Shown piece after piece: positions 18,620-27,891 of a stretch of 64,000 nt of DNA. Under the pieces are notes generated by a model that saw nothing but the letters and a program-made list of their open reading frames with translations, was not told the origin of the DNA and ran no database searches. The stretch is from Bradyrhizobium sp. 200 (lineage in GTDB: Bacteria > Pseudomonadota > Alphaproteobacteria > Rhizobiales > Xanthobacteraceae). Made by a program: the position numbers and the translations under genes. Position 1 is the first letter of the stretch, and the number at the start of each line of letters is the position of its first letter. The stretch is taken from contig NZ_CP064689.1 in NCBI RefSeq assembly GCF_023100945.1, positions 6,616,001 to 6,680,000 on the forward strand, written 5' to 3'.

Positions 18620-19375
18620 TTACCGTCCGCCGGTATAAGCGCGACCGTCTCCGATGAAGCGGGTAAATCGCTCGCGCCCGGCCTCCGCGGAGGCCTGCTG
18701 CTCGACCGCACGCAAGGCTTCGGCCCGGGCCTGCGTCGCGACGAGTGCCTGGGCCTGCAGGGACTGCTTGACCTGAAGCGCCAGCAGCTCGTTGCCGGAC
18801 TGCTGAGCCTGCAGGGACCCGACGGCGCCCGAAGAATTAGCCATCAGTGTACGGAGCGTCTGCCCGTCCTGGTCGAGCGCGGAGGCAATCATCGCCTGGG
18901 TCACCAGCGTTTGCTTCAGCGCCTGATAAGTGTTGTCCCAGCGGGCTGTCGCGTCCTGCACCATCCGGTTTGTGGACACGGCTGCTGTATATTGACGCGG
19001 ATAAAACCGCTCAAAGTCACCTTGGGTTTTCTGGACGTCGAACGAGATGCCCTTGGCCTGGGCGATCAGATTGTTGATCTCGTTGATCTTCGAAGTGAGT
19101 TGGCCAACGACGCTGCTTGGCAGGCTCGTCAGGTTCCTGGCGCCGTTGATCAGCATCTGCGCCTCGTTTTCGAGGCTCTTGATCTGATTGTTGATCTGAT
19201 CCAATACCCTCGCGGCGGTCAGAATATTCTGGCTGTAGTTCGACGGATCGAACACCACGATCTGGGCCCCAAGCCGTCGCGAACCATTGACCGCAACGAC
19301 CAATGCCAGTCCGATTGCGACTACGCTGGTCGATATTTTTCGTGGAACGGTTCTGCCGAATAGCTTTTCCAGCAT
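18620..19375 (-). CDS. trbJ: Conjugal transfer protein TrbJ (VirB5 family)
   Basis: TrbJ is the VirB5-like minor pilus protein exported to the periplasm. The product of about 251 residues starts with a signal peptide (ISTSVVAIGLALVVAVNGSR) followed by a mature start near IVVFDPSNYSQN, the usual TrbJ opening. The body is helical and rich in Q and N with coiled-coil character. The ATG at 19375 has GGAG eight bases upstream; the frame is open further upstream but that part overlaps trbE and lacks a signal peptide. It follows trbE after 47 bases, the widest gap in the operon core. Confidence 0.9.
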   Translation of the reverse strand: MLEKLFGRTVPRKISTSVVAIGLALVVAVNGSRRLGAQIVVFDPSNYSQNILTAARVLDQINNQIKSLENEAQMLINGARNLTSLPSSVVGQLTSKINEINNLIAQAKGISFDVQKTQGDFERFYPRQYTAAVSTNRMVQDATARWDNTYQALKQTLVTQAMIASALDQDGQTLRTLMANSSGAVGSLQAQQSGNELLALQVKQSLQAQALVATQARAEALRAVEQQASAEAGRERFTRFIGDGRAYTGGR

Positions 19376-19422
19376 CAGAAGGACTCCGCAACTAGAGGAA
19401 AGATTGCAGGCAACGCGTGGAA

Positions 19423-22029
19423 TCACGTGCCCCTGACATGTTCGAAGGTGCTGATCAGATTGGCCGCCCACTGAAGATCTCGGGCGGCGAGGTAGTGTTC
19501 CGCGAATTGGCTGTGGCCGAATTTGGAGAGTAGCGCCTCGATCAGGCGCTGATCATCGGGCGATGAAGCCGCCGCGAAGGCAAGCGCAATTGGACCGAGC
19601 CCAAGCTCGAACAGGCGATTGCCGGCGCGCGATTGCAGGTAGTAGTCCCGCTTCGGAAAGGCTTCCGCGATCAGGCGCACTTGCGTGTCGTTAAGGCCGA
19701 AACGGCGGTAGGTCTCCGACTGCGCTGGCTCTAGTGCCCGAGGGTTTGGCAGGAATATCCGGGTTGGGCAGGACTCAATGATCGCCGGCGCAATCTGGCT
19801 GTCGGCAATGTCACTGAGCGACTGGGTCGCGAAGACCACGGCGACGTTCTTCTTGCGGAGCGTCTTCAGCCATTCGCGGATGCGATCGGCGAACAACGGA
19901 TCGTCCAGGAACAACCACGCCTCATCCAGGACCAGAAGCGTCGGCCGGCCATCAAATCGCGCCTCGAGTGCATGAAACAGGTAGGTCAGCACGGGCGCCA
20001 CCAGTCCGGGCAGCGCCATCAGTTCTTCCATCTCGAACGTCAACACATCGGCGCTAGACAACCTGTCCGCGTCGGCATCAAGGAAGCGCCCGTAAGGGCC
20101 TTCCAGAGTGTAAGGCGTCAGCGCCTGACGCAGTGCGTCGCGTGCGAGCAGCGCCACAAGCCCGGTCATGGTACGCTCGGCAACTGGCGCCGACCCAAGG
20201 CTCTTCAAGGCCGACCAGATCGTCTCCTTGACCTCTGGCGTGATGAGGACCCGTTCATGGGCAAGAACGCCGCACAACCAGTCAAGCGCCCAGAGCCGCG
20301 CTCCCTCGTCGTCGACATCGCGGAGTGGCTGGAACGCTAGTCCGCCCTTCACCCCCAACTCATACCAGGCGCCGCCGAGCGCAAGCGTTGCCGCTCGGGC
20401 CGAACCACCCTTGTCGAAGATCACGAGCTGAGATCTTTGATAGCGGCGGAATTGAAGAGCCAATACCGACAGAAGGACAGATTTACCGGCGCCCGTTGGC
20501 CCAACGATCAGGCTGTGGCCGACATCGCCGACATGCAGGGTCAAGCGAAACGGCGTCGCGCCCTTGGTTTTTGCCAGGAGAAGCGGTGGTCCATCCAGAT
20601 GTTCGCAGCGCGCCTCGCCTGCCCAAACGGCAGACAAGGGGCACATATGGGCGAGGTTGAGGGTATGGACGATCGGCTGACGTAGATTCGCGTAGGCCTG
20701 CCCCGGCAGGCTGCCGAGCCAGGCTTCCACCGCGTTGACGTTCTCCCGGATCGTGGTGAAGCCGCGGCTGTTGATGGCTCGTTCGACCGCGCGGATCTTT
20801 TCGTCGGCGGCGTAGGAATCTTCGTCGTGAACCGTGACCGTCGTCGTGATGTATCCGAATGCCACGAGATCATCGCCGAGTTCCTGGAGCGCCGCGTCAG
20901 CGTCGACTGCCTTGTTGTCGGCGTCGGTGTCGAGCAAGGCTGCCTGCTCGTTGAACATCACCTCCTTCAGGATGGCGCCCAGGGATTTCCGTTTGGCAAA
21001 CCATTGCCGCCGATAGCGGGAAAGTGCGGTATGAGCTTGCGTCCGGTCGAGCGGCAGGAAGCGCGTCGCCCATCGATAGGCGACGCCAAGCCGATTCAAA
21101 TCGTCGAGTACCCCCGGAAACGTGACGGCCGGAAAACCTAGCACGGTCACTGTGCGAAGGTGGCTGCGGCCGATCGCTGGCGAAAGTCCTCCGGTCAGCG
21201 GCTCATCGCTCAGGAATGCGTCCAGATAGGCCGGAATCTCGGGAACACCGACGGGATGCTGCTTCGTCGAAACACAGCTATGCAGATAAGTCAGCGTGTC
21301 CTTGTCGTCGAGCACGGCGATTTCCGGCAGAACCGACGAGAGCAGATCGACGGCACGATCGGTCTCCTGAATGAAGCGCTGGAGATGCTCCTGATACGGA
21401 CCAGCGCGGTCCGGCTGCGCTGCGCGTTGTGGCGGTTGACCGTCGATCGAGCCATCAAGTCCCGGCGCATCGTGGTCGGCCACGAGCTGCGAGCGAGCGG
21501 CGTGCTCTCGCCGAAATAAGCGAGACAACAGCTTCGCGCCGGCCGTTTGATTGCCCGGATTTTCCAGAAACAGGGCCTCCAGCCTTGAGACCCGCTCGAC
21601 CGGCGGCAGATACATGAATGTGAGATGCGCAATGCTCTCAAAATGTTGGCTCCCGTGACGCGAGGGGTCACCCCACGCCGCATCAACCGTTCCCTCAAAG
21701 GACGCGCGTCGCTCCTCGTCGACCAGCCAGGACACCGCATCGGGAAATTGCGACCGCGGGTAATCCGAGGCCGGTATGCGGGTGGCATCGAAGAACAGCG
21801 CCCAGCCTGAGCCAAATCTTTTCAGGACATTGTTGACGCGGGACGCGGCGCTCATCAGTTCCGCTTCGGTTGCGCTGTCGAGATCTGGACCGCGGTAACG
21901 GACTGTGCGCTGGAAACTACCGTCCTTGTTCAGGACAATGCCGGGCGCAACCAGACAGGCCCAGGGCAGCCAGTCGGCCAGCCGATGTGCGTGGGAGCGG
22001 AACTCGCGCAAATTCAGCATGCGAGCCAT
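19423..22029 (-). CDS. trbE: Conjugal transfer ATPase TrbE (VirB4 family)
   Basis: TrbE is the VirB4-class ATPase that energises pilus assembly and DNA transfer. The 868 residues include the CagE/TrbE/VirB4 N-terminal region, the Walker A motif (VGPTGAGKS) near residue 513 and the Walker B motif (LLVLDEAWLFLDD) near residue 698. The start lies inside trbD, an overlap of about 16 bases. The protein is slightly longer than most TrbE proteins, partly because of a polar insertion near residue 195 (SIDGQPPQRAAQPDRAG). No frame break is seen. Secure. Confidence 0.94.
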   Translation of the reverse strand: MARMLNLREFRSHAHRLADWLPWACLVAPGIVLNKDGSFQRTVRYRGPDLDSATEAELMSAASRVNNVLKRFGSGWALFFDATRIPASDYPRSQFPDAVSWLVDEERRASFEGTVDAAWGDPSRHGSQHFESIAHLTFMYLPPVERVSRLEALFLENPGNQTAGAKLLSRLFRREHAARSQLVADHDAPGLDGSIDGQPPQRAAQPDRAGPYQEHLQRFIQETDRAVDLLSSVLPEIAVLDDKDTLTYLHSCVSTKQHPVGVPEIPAYLDAFLSDEPLTGGLSPAIGRSHLRTVTVLGFPAVTFPGVLDDLNRLGVAYRWATRFLPLDRTQAHTALSRYRRQWFAKRKSLGAILKEVMFNEQAALLDTDADNKAVDADAALQELGDDLVAFGYITTTVTVHDEDSYAADEKIRAVERAINSRGFTTIRENVNAVEAWLGSLPGQAYANLRQPIVHTLNLAHMCPLSAVWAGEARCEHLDGPPLLLAKTKGATPFRLTLHVGDVGHSLIVGPTGAGKSVLLSVLALQFRRYQRSQLVIFDKGGSARAATLALGGAWYELGVKGGLAFQPLRDVDDEGARLWALDWLCGVLAHERVLITPEVKETIWSALKSLGSAPVAERTMTGLVALLARDALRQALTPYTLEGPYGRFLDADADRLSSADVLTFEMEELMALPGLVAPVLTYLFHALEARFDGRPTLLVLDEAWLFLDDPLFADRIREWLKTLRKKNVAVVFATQSLSDIADSQIAPAIIESCPTRIFLPNPRALEPAQSETYRRFGLNDTQVRLIAEAFPKRDYYLQSRAGNRLFELGLGPIALAFAAASSPDDQRLIEALLSKFGHSQFAEHYLAARDLQWAANLISTFEHVRGT

Positions 22030-22271
22030 CCCTTGTGCTTGGTGTGGCGGACAGCGACTTCGACAAAGGCCGGATCGCGCTTGGCAAGCCAGACGGCGAC
22101 GCCGTGCCCTACGATCCAGAGCACGAGCCCCGCGAGCCAGAGCCTTAAGCCGAGCGCGAGCACGGCCGAAACCGTGCCAAGCAGGATCGCGGCAGCGCGC
22201 GGGGCGCCCCCAATCAGGATTGGCTCGGTCAGCGAGCGGTGAAGAACGAGTTCAAAGCCCTCGCGCCGCAT
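22014..22271 (-). CDS. trbD: Conjugal transfer protein TrbD (VirB3 family)
   Basis: TrbD is the short VirB3-like inner-membrane protein of the channel. The 85-residue product starts with an ATG that overlaps the trbC stop (ATGA). It opens with MRREGFELVLHRSLTEPILI, the family's N terminus, followed by two membrane segments (AILLGTVSAVLALGLRLWL and GLVLWIVGHGVAVWL). The stop lies within trbE. Placement between trbC and trbE agrees with the standard order. Confidence 0.9.
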   Translation of the reverse strand: MRREGFELVLHRSLTEPILIGGAPRAAAILLGTVSAVLALGLRLWLAGLVLWIVGHGVAVWLAKRDPAFVEVAVRHTKHKGWLAC

Positions 22272-22642
22272 CAGATCAGCGCTCCGCCGCCGAACGAGAA
22301 AAACGACAGAAAAAAAGAGCTGGCCGCAAAGGCGATGGACAGGCCGAACACGACCTGGACCATCTTTCGGAAGCCGCCGGACGTATCGCCAAAGGCGAGC
22401 GAGATCCCCGTCACCGTGATGATGATGACAGCTACGATCTTTGCGACTGGCCCCTGCACAGATTCCAGAATGCGCTCGAGCGGCGCTTCCCACGGCATGC
22501 CGGAGCCCGCCGCCCAAGCGGCCGACGTCGTCAGTAACGTGACAATGGCGCCGGCGCCGATGTCGACGATGACGGGCTCGGCAACATAGCGAAGCCGTGC
22601 AAGGCAACCACCCGCGGCTAATACTTGCAGTCTGAACGTCAT
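22271..22642 (-). CDS. trbC: Conjugal pilin precursor TrbC (VirB2 family)
   Basis: TrbC is the prepilin of the mating pilus. The 123 residues contain a long leader with a hydrophobic core and a predicted processing site after AAWA, then two membrane helices separated by a short polar loop (AKIVAVIIITVTGISLAFG and VQVVFGLSIAFAASSFFL). In related systems the signal peptidase and TraF process and cyclise the pilin. GGAG stands eight bases before the ATG at 22642. It follows trbB by 20 bases. Confidence 0.9.
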   Translation of the reverse strand: MTFRLQVLAAGGCLARLRYVAEPVIVDIGAGAIVTLLTTSAAWAAGSGMPWEAPLERILESVQGPVAKIVAVIIITVTGISLAFGDTSGGFRKMVQVVFGLSIAFAASSFFLSFFSFGGGALI

Positions 22643-22662
22643 GAACTCTCTCCAGGTCCTGA

Positions 22663-23646
22663 TCAGGGATGATTGGCGGGGGTCGGCAGGCCGGGCGGTA
22701 TCTCCAGGACGTAGTCGCCTGAAAGATCGAGGCCTTTGACCTCAACAATTGTCTCGATGCGGCGTCCGGGGCCCCGTCCCTTGATGAAGACGACGAGATC
22801 GATCGCTTCTGCGATTAGCCGGCGGGGAACGGTCGTTACCGCTTCCTGGATCAGTTGCTCGATCCGATAGAGTGCCGCACGCGCGGAGTTGGCGTGCACG
22901 GTTGCTATTCCACCGGGATGGCCGGTGTTCCAGGCTTTCAGCATGTCGAGGGCTTCGCCTCCCCGAACCTCTCCGACGACAATCCGGTCGGGGCGCAGCC
23001 GAAGGGTCGACCGCACGAGATCGGCAAGCGTTGCGACGCCGGGCTTGGTCCTCAGCGCGACCGCATCCTTGGCGTCGCATCGAAGTTCGCGGGTATCCTC
23101 GATGATGACCACGCGCTGGTCGAGACTTGCGACCTCGGCCAGGAGCGCATTGGCAAGCGTGGTCTTGCCCGAACCGGTCCCGCCAGCGACCAGGATGTTG
23201 CGCCCTTCTGCGACAGCCTCGGTGAGGATTTTTGCCATCGCCGGCGAGGCAATCTGCGCTCGGACATAGTCTGATAAATGGAACGTGGTTGTTGCGGGCT
23301 TGCGGATGGCAAAGCAGGCCACGAGCGCCACCGGTGGCAACAGCCCCTCGAAGCGCTCGCCGGTTTCGGGCAGTTCGGCAGAGACGATCGGAGACGATCC
23401 GCTGGCCTCGGCGCGGACGTGGCTTGCAACGAGACGGATGATCCGCTCGGCCTCGTGCGGCGTCAGGACCACGCCGGTGTCCGCCCGTCCGGAACCATGG
23501 CGGTCGAGCCAGAGCCGGCCGTCGGGATTGACCAGAACTTCAACAACGTCCGGCTCATCAAGCGCTAATGCGATGGCCGGGCCCATGGCAGTACGCAGCA
23601 TGTTGCGGCGGCGCTCACGGGTCTCGGGCGAGAGGAGATCAGACAT
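22663..23646 (-). CDS. trbB: Conjugal transfer ATPase TrbB (VirB11 family)
   Basis: TrbB is the hexameric VirB11-type ATPase at the base of the channel. The 327 residues show the N-terminal domain with DVVEVLVNPDGRLWLDRHG, the Walker A motif GGTGSGKTT near residue 155, the Asp box (VVIIEDTRELRC) and a Walker B region with RIVVGEVRGGEALDMLKAWN. The ATG at 23646 is chosen; it overlaps the end of the preceding ribbon-helix-helix gene by eight bases. An upstream ATG at 23709 would add residues untypical for the family. Confidence 0.93.
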   Translation of the reverse strand: MSDLLSPETRERRRNMLRTAMGPAIALALDEPDVVEVLVNPDGRLWLDRHGSGRADTGVVLTPHEAERIIRLVASHVRAEASGSSPIVSAELPETGERFEGLLPPVALVACFAIRKPATTTFHLSDYVRAQIASPAMAKILTEAVAEGRNILVAGGTGSGKTTLANALLAEVASLDQRVVIIEDTRELRCDAKDAVALRTKPGVATLADLVRSTLRLRPDRIVVGEVRGGEALDMLKAWNTGHPGGIATVHANSARAALYRIEQLIQEAVTTVPRRLIAEAIDLVVFIKGRGPGRRIETIVEVKGLDLSGDYVLEIPPGLPTPANHP

Positions 23647-24205
23647 AGCCGACCTCCTCTCGTCCTTCCGGAGGATGCTCCGGCGGCTCACCCGTTGCTT
23701 CAGTTGCACGGGGGTTAGTTTTGTCTCCTGCCGTCGGCTGGCCCAACGGCGCGCCCTCCTCCAGATTCCGCAAGAACAGATCCGGATTCGACGCGCTGAC
23801 CCGCTCCATCACGTCGGCCACGAGCCGTCCGCCCGAAGCGACGCGTTTGCCGATCTGGGCAACGAACATCTCAAAGCGCTCGCGGCCCAAGGCCCGCGCG
23901 GCGTTCTGGTCACCCGACGGCAATGGCGGCGTGATGGTTAGGTAGTAGCGGACAAATAGCGCAATGGTTTCCGCCGTGATCGAAAGATCGCGGTCCATCC
24001 GGTCGAGCTGCCGGCTCATACGATCGAGGCGCCGCACCAGGGCTGCATCGCCGCTCTGGTCGCGCTCCGGATTGAGAAAGCGATCGAGCGCTGCGTCAAC
24101 AATCGCCGACTTGTTGGTACCTGGCCGGCTGGCTGCCTGCGCAAGACGCTTGGCGACATGGTCAGAGACATAGGCAGACAGTTTCGGTTTCATGGCTTGG
24201 TCCAT
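23639..24205 (-). CDS. Ribbon-helix-helix protein between traG and trbB
   Basis: This protein of about 188 residues has an N-terminal CopG-type ribbon-helix-helix: PKLSAYVSDHVAKRLAQAA is the strand and first helix, and TNKSAIVDAALDRFL the second. A helical middle with RLDRMSRQLDRMDRDLSITA and a conserved ITPPLPSGDQNAARALGRER block follow. The family is regularly encoded between traG and trbB in alphaproteobacterial elements and is usually annotated as a CopG regulator or conjugal protein; a role in controlling the operon or at the transfer origin is inference. The ATG at 24205 overlaps the traG stop (TGATG). A clear paralogue of the first 130 residues forms the N terminus of the transporter gene at 39793-41652. 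Confidence 0.82.
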   Translation of the reverse strand: MDQAMKPKLSAYVSDHVAKRLAQAASRPGTNKSAIVDAALDRFLNPERDQSGDAALVRRLDRMSRQLDRMDRDLSITAETIALFVRYYLTITPPLPSGDQNAARALGRERFEMFVAQIGKRVASGGRLVADVMERVSASNPDLFLRNLEEGAPLGQPTAGDKTNPRATEATGEPPEHPPEGREEVGYV

Positions 24206-26244
24206 CAAAAAGCTGGAAGTACATCGTCGTCGTCGCGCGTGACCGCATGGGCGCGGCGAACCGTTGCCGACTGGCTGGTGGCCCGCTGCATCTGGCTACG
24301 ATCGGAGGCCGCGTCGGAATCGTCTTCAAAGAGGCGTTCCTCTCCTGAAGGTGCGTCGCCGACGCCACGCGCAGGCTCATCGAACAGGGGAAGTTGCGGC
24401 TTGAGCCCGCCCTCTTCCTCGGAGTCTTGCATCAGATCGCGGAACGGAAGCGTTGCCAGCCGGAGATCGACCTGCCGGAGCTGGTCCTGCCAATCATGGG
24501 ATCTCAAGGGTGGGCGATCGGTGTAAGGGCCGCTATCAAGCTTTGGCGGTGGAAGCAGCCGCTTGACGAAATTTTCGTCTTCATAGTGTCGCAGCTTCTT
24601 CGCGCGGACGGGTGCAAGGCCCGACACGAGAACGATGGCCTCGTTCTGCGGGAGCTGCATCACCTCGCCAGGCGTCAAAAGCGGCCGTGCAGTTTCCTGC
24701 CGACTGACCATGACGTGGCCTAGCCAGGGCGCAAGCCGATGGCCGGCATAGTTGCGCTGCGCCCTCAGTTCCGTGGCGGTGCCGAGCGCATCCGAGATGC
24801 GCTTTGCAGTGCGCTCATCATTGGCGGCAAACGCAATGCGTACATGGCAATTGTCGAGAATAGCGTTGTTCTCACCATAGGCCTTGGCGATCTGGTTAAG
24901 CGACTGCGCGATCAGGTAGGCCCGGATGCCGTAGCCGGCCATGAACGCCAGCGCGCTCTCGAAGAAATCAAGCCGCCCCAGCGCCGGGAACTCGTCTAGC
25001 ATCATCAGGAGTTGGCGCTGCCTCGGCGCTCCGTCATTCGTGTTCAACGTTTCGGTAAGGCGGCGGCCGATCTGATTGAGGATCAGCCTGATCAATGGCT
25101 TGGTGCGGCTGATGTCGGAGGGCGGCACCACGAGATAGAGCGTGACTGGCCTGTCGGTGGCAACGAGGTCAGCGATCCGCCAGTCGCAGGCCTCGGTGTT
25201 GCGGCCGATGGTTGGATCCCGGTAAAGCCCGAGGAAACTCACCGCGGTCGACAGCACGCCGGAGCGCTCATTCTCGGACTTATTGAGCAATTCCCGCGCG
25301 GTCGCCGCGACCACGGGGTGAACCTTCGGTGCGTCCGCCGTGCCAAGATGGTTGGTCGCCATCATGATCCGCAATGTCTTCTCGAACGATTGGGCGGGAT
25401 CGGCGAGGATTTCGGTGACGCGGGTGAGAGTCTTGTTCTCCTCGGCGTAGAGAACGTGAAGGATCACGCCGACGAGCAGCGCGTGGCTGGTCTTTTCCCA
25501 ATGGGTACGGCGCTCAAGCGCGCCTTCAGGATCAACCAGGATGTCGGCAATGTTCTGAACGTCGCGGACTTCCGCAGCGCCCTTGCGCACCTCGAGCAGC
25601 GGATTGTACCGGGCACTGCGTGTGTCGGTCGGATCGAACAACAAACAATACGAGAAACGCGACCGCCAACCGGCTGTGAGGTGCCAGTTCTCGCCCTTGA
25701 TGTCGTGAACCACGGCCGACGAGGTCCAGGACAGCAAGGTCGGCAGCACCAGACCGACGCCCTTGCCCGAGCGCGTCGGCGCAAAGCACATCACATGTTC
25801 TGGACCATCATGGCGGAGATAGTGGTCGTCGATGCGACCGAGGAAAACGCCCTTGGCCCGGAACAGTCCGGCACCAGCGATTTCCTTATGTGTCGCCCAG
25901 CGAGCCGAGCCATAGGTCGTGACCAGGTGATTTTGCCGGGCGCGCCAGACTGAATTGACAACCGCAAACAGCGCACCTGCAATTCCGCCACCGGCGGACA
26001 TGGCGCCGGCGCACTCGAAGATCTCGGGCGCGTATGCTTCGTAGGCGTACCACCACTCGAACAGCCGCCACGGCAGATAGACCGGATAGCCCGACAGCGT
26101 GAACCAGGGCGAGCCAAGGCCGTCCTGATAGCCGAGCGCGCTAGCCGTCCACTGCGTCGCGCCCCACGTCGAAGTGACGACGATGCCGAAGACGACGGCG
26201 ATCTGTCCTACGTAGATTTTTGCCGGAAACATTCTCTGCCCCAT
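24205..26244 (-). CDS. traG: Type IV coupling protein TraG (VirD4 family)
   Basis: TraG couples the relaxase-bound DNA to the secretion channel and pumps it. The 679 residues contain N-terminal membrane segments (GQIAVVFGIVVTSTWGATQW and a second with GGGIAGALFAVVNSVW), the Walker A motif APTRSGKGVG near residue 153, and the Walker B region LLMMLDEFPALGRLDFFESA near residue 413. The C terminus is acidic and disordered. It is the first gene of the trb operon on this strand; the ribbon-helix-helix gene overlaps its stop. Length and motifs are typical. Secure. Confidence 0.94.
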   Translation of the reverse strand: MGQRMFPAKIYVGQIAVVFGIVVTSTWGATQWTASALGYQDGLGSPWFTLSGYPVYLPWRLFEWWYAYEAYAPEIFECAGAMSAGGGIAGALFAVVNSVWRARQNHLVTTYGSARWATHKEIAGAGLFRAKGVFLGRIDDHYLRHDGPEHVMCFAPTRSGKGVGLVLPTLLSWTSSAVVHDIKGENWHLTAGWRSRFSYCLLFDPTDTRSARYNPLLEVRKGAAEVRDVQNIADILVDPEGALERRTHWEKTSHALLVGVILHVLYAEENKTLTRVTEILADPAQSFEKTLRIMMATNHLGTADAPKVHPVVAATARELLNKSENERSGVLSTAVSFLGLYRDPTIGRNTEACDWRIADLVATDRPVTLYLVVPPSDISRTKPLIRLILNQIGRRLTETLNTNDGAPRQRQLLMMLDEFPALGRLDFFESALAFMAGYGIRAYLIAQSLNQIAKAYGENNAILDNCHVRIAFAANDERTAKRISDALGTATELRAQRNYAGHRLAPWLGHVMVSRQETARPLLTPGEVMQLPQNEAIVLVSGLAPVRAKKLRHYEDENFVKRLLPPPKLDSGPYTDRPPLRSHDWQDQLRQVDLRLATLPFRDLMQDSEEEGGLKPQLPLFDEPARGVGDAPSGEERLFEDDSDAASDRSQMQRATSQSATVRRAHAVTRDDDDVLPAF

Positions 26245-26615
26245 TCACAACGCGGCGTGAACGTCGCGATGAAAAGGACGAGAACGATGCACATTCAATC
26301 GAAATAAAAATCGTGGCTCGCAACGAAATCCGCGCTGATCAAATGCGAACTGAAGTGATCATGCGCGCTGCAATGTCAGCGCATGTCAGGAAGCACTTCA
26401 ATAGAATGTGAGCGGTGTGACGACGCTGGCTCACGCTTCCAGCATCTACCAGGCGGACAATGGATTGCTGGGACATTCCGATCGGAACGTCGCGACTCGG
26501 CGTTCTCCACGACCCGGCGGTCCTTCGATTCTATTCGAGATCCTGAATTTTGAGGCCACTCAGTCAATCTACCGACGGCAGCTCGGACCGCTGCGCTGGG
26601 CCTGTAATCCGCCTG
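26245..26615. other. Gap upstream of traG
   Basis: About 370 bases between the nucleotidyltransferase-fold gene and traG, where the promoter of the traG-trb operon should lie. No gene is supported, and I cannot point to a convincing promoter or terminator. Confidence 0.45.
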
Positions 26616-27758
26616 TCATTTTGGGCGGAGCGTAGCGGTATCGGTTGGCTTCTCTGCAAGATCGTAATCGGCGAGCTTGGAGCCGAGTTCGGTTACGCCC
26701 TTGGCAAGTTCGGTTCGGAACGAATTCTGGAAGCCGTCGTCGTAGGTCGCGATGCTGGTGCGGATCGCCGCTCTCCAGTGATCGCCGCGGTCCCAGGCCT
26801 CCGTAAAGCTCGAGGCAAGATCAGCATGCTGCCGGTTCGCGATCATCGCTTCGATGATTGACCGGGCCTGAAGCCGGTCCTTCGAACTCTTTGCGGTTGC
26901 GTCGCGATCTTCCTTCCGGCGGGATCCGACAATGAGTTTGTGGATGGCGTATCGCTCCGGCGATGGGATGAGGACTGGCACGCCTGCACCGTGCAGCAAC
27001 ACGGCGCGGATGGGCTCGTAGATCAGGTAGTCGAGGAAGCGGAGCGGGAGTGCCGCCGCCCCGCCCAACGCTGGCATCGGGACTGGCTTGCCTGCCTGGT
27101 CGTCGGACCATTGATTGGGCGTCAGAAATTCCACCTTGAAGTTGTCCCTCGAGACGAACTGGGTGGAGACCCTGCCATCTGCCTGGCTCGGAATCTCGCG
27201 AAAGGTCGGATCGACCTGTCGAAGCACCTCCAGGATGGGTGGCATGGAATCCTTGATAGCCACCGAAATTTCGTGGAATTGCGCAAAGTCAGCATCGCCG
27301 GTCTGCATGGCGACCGCATCAAGGCGTGTACCAAGCACGGCAGAGTAGCATTGGTAGGCAACGGTTCCGACGAGCACGCCCCTCATACGGAAGAAGCCGG
27401 CCTTCGCCAGTCCTTCCACCACCTGGCCAGTCATGGGCAGCGGGCGCGGCAGGTAGGCCTCGCGCGTCAGTGTGGAAACGAGACGCCGGCGTCCTTTCAG
27501 ATCGGCCTTCAGATCCTTGAACGCCTCGACCCTTTTGGTGATTTCAGGATCGTCAACGGGACCGACGTAGCGGCGATCCTGGGCGCCGCCCTCGGGCTTG
27601 GGCGTGTCGAAGTACCAGTACTTCTTGCCCTTGACCTCCACGGCCACGAATCTGCCGTTCGCGGAGAACTCGGAGGTGAAGCTCTCGTCGAGGCTGCGCT
27701 GGACCAATTCAGAGTAGAGCGTCTGGTAGGTGATATCGAGGCGCTGGCCGGGAGCCAT
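26616..27758 (-). CDS. GSU2403-type nucleotidyltransferase-fold protein
   Basis: The 380-residue protein matches the GSU2403 nucleotidyltransferase-fold family (NTP_transf_8): an N-terminal domain with GKKYWYFDTPKPEGGAQDRR and YVGP, the middle block MRGVLVGTVAYQCYSAVLG, the putative active-site region LDAVAMQTGDADFAQFHEIS, and a C-terminal part with PSPERYAIHKLIV. The fold resembles nucleotidyltransferases such as AbiEii toxins, and some members are linked to phage resistance or toxin function, but no activity is proven for this group. The gene stands alone between traG and the relaxase gene. A perfect 10-base inverted repeat overlaps its predicted promoter (27773-27798), suggesting tight control. 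A toxin, defence or host-interference role is possible; a direct transfer role is less likely. Confidence 0.82.
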   Translation of the reverse strand: MAPGQRLDITYQTLYSELVQRSLDESFTSEFSANGRFVAVEVKGKKYWYFDTPKPEGGAQDRRYVGPVDDPEITKRVEAFKDLKADLKGRRRLVSTLTREAYLPRPLPMTGQVVEGLAKAGFFRMRGVLVGTVAYQCYSAVLGTRLDAVAMQTGDADFAQFHEISVAIKDSMPPILEVLRQVDPTFREIPSQADGRVSTQFVSRDNFKVEFLTPNQWSDDQAGKPVPMPALGGAAALPLRFLDYLIYEPIRAVLLHGAGVPVLIPSPERYAIHKLIVGSRRKEDRDATAKSSKDRLQARSIIEAMIANRQHADLASSFTEAWDRGDHWRAAIRTSIATYDDGFQNSFRTELAKGVTELGSKLADYDLAEKPTDTATLRPK

Positions 27759-27772
27759 GGCGGATCATCCGT

Positions 27773-27840
27773 TATACTATTTATGCGGAAATAGTATAAA
27801 CGCTGGAACTCGATGGCAAGGTCGTTGTTAAAATAGTATA
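27773..27840 (-). promoter_or_regulatory. Palindromic operator over the promoter of the nucleotidyltransferase-fold gene
   Basis: A perfect inverted repeat TATACTATTT-6-AAATAGTATA occupies 27773-27798, 15 bases before the start codon. A third copy, AAATAGTATA, is at 27831-27840. On the minus strand a plausible sigma-70 promoter reads TTGCCA (27814-27819), a 17-base spacer and TACTAT (27791-27796), so the palindrome covers the -10 box and start site. This is the geometry of a repressor-binding site; the repressor is unknown. Confidence 0.6.
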
Positions 27841-27891
27841 ACTTACCTAAATATCAATACCTTACACTGACAATCTCGTACTAAGCTGGAC

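Noticed and set aside
18608..18620. A missed trbK gene between trbJ and trbL
   Set aside because: Only 11 bases separate the two genes.
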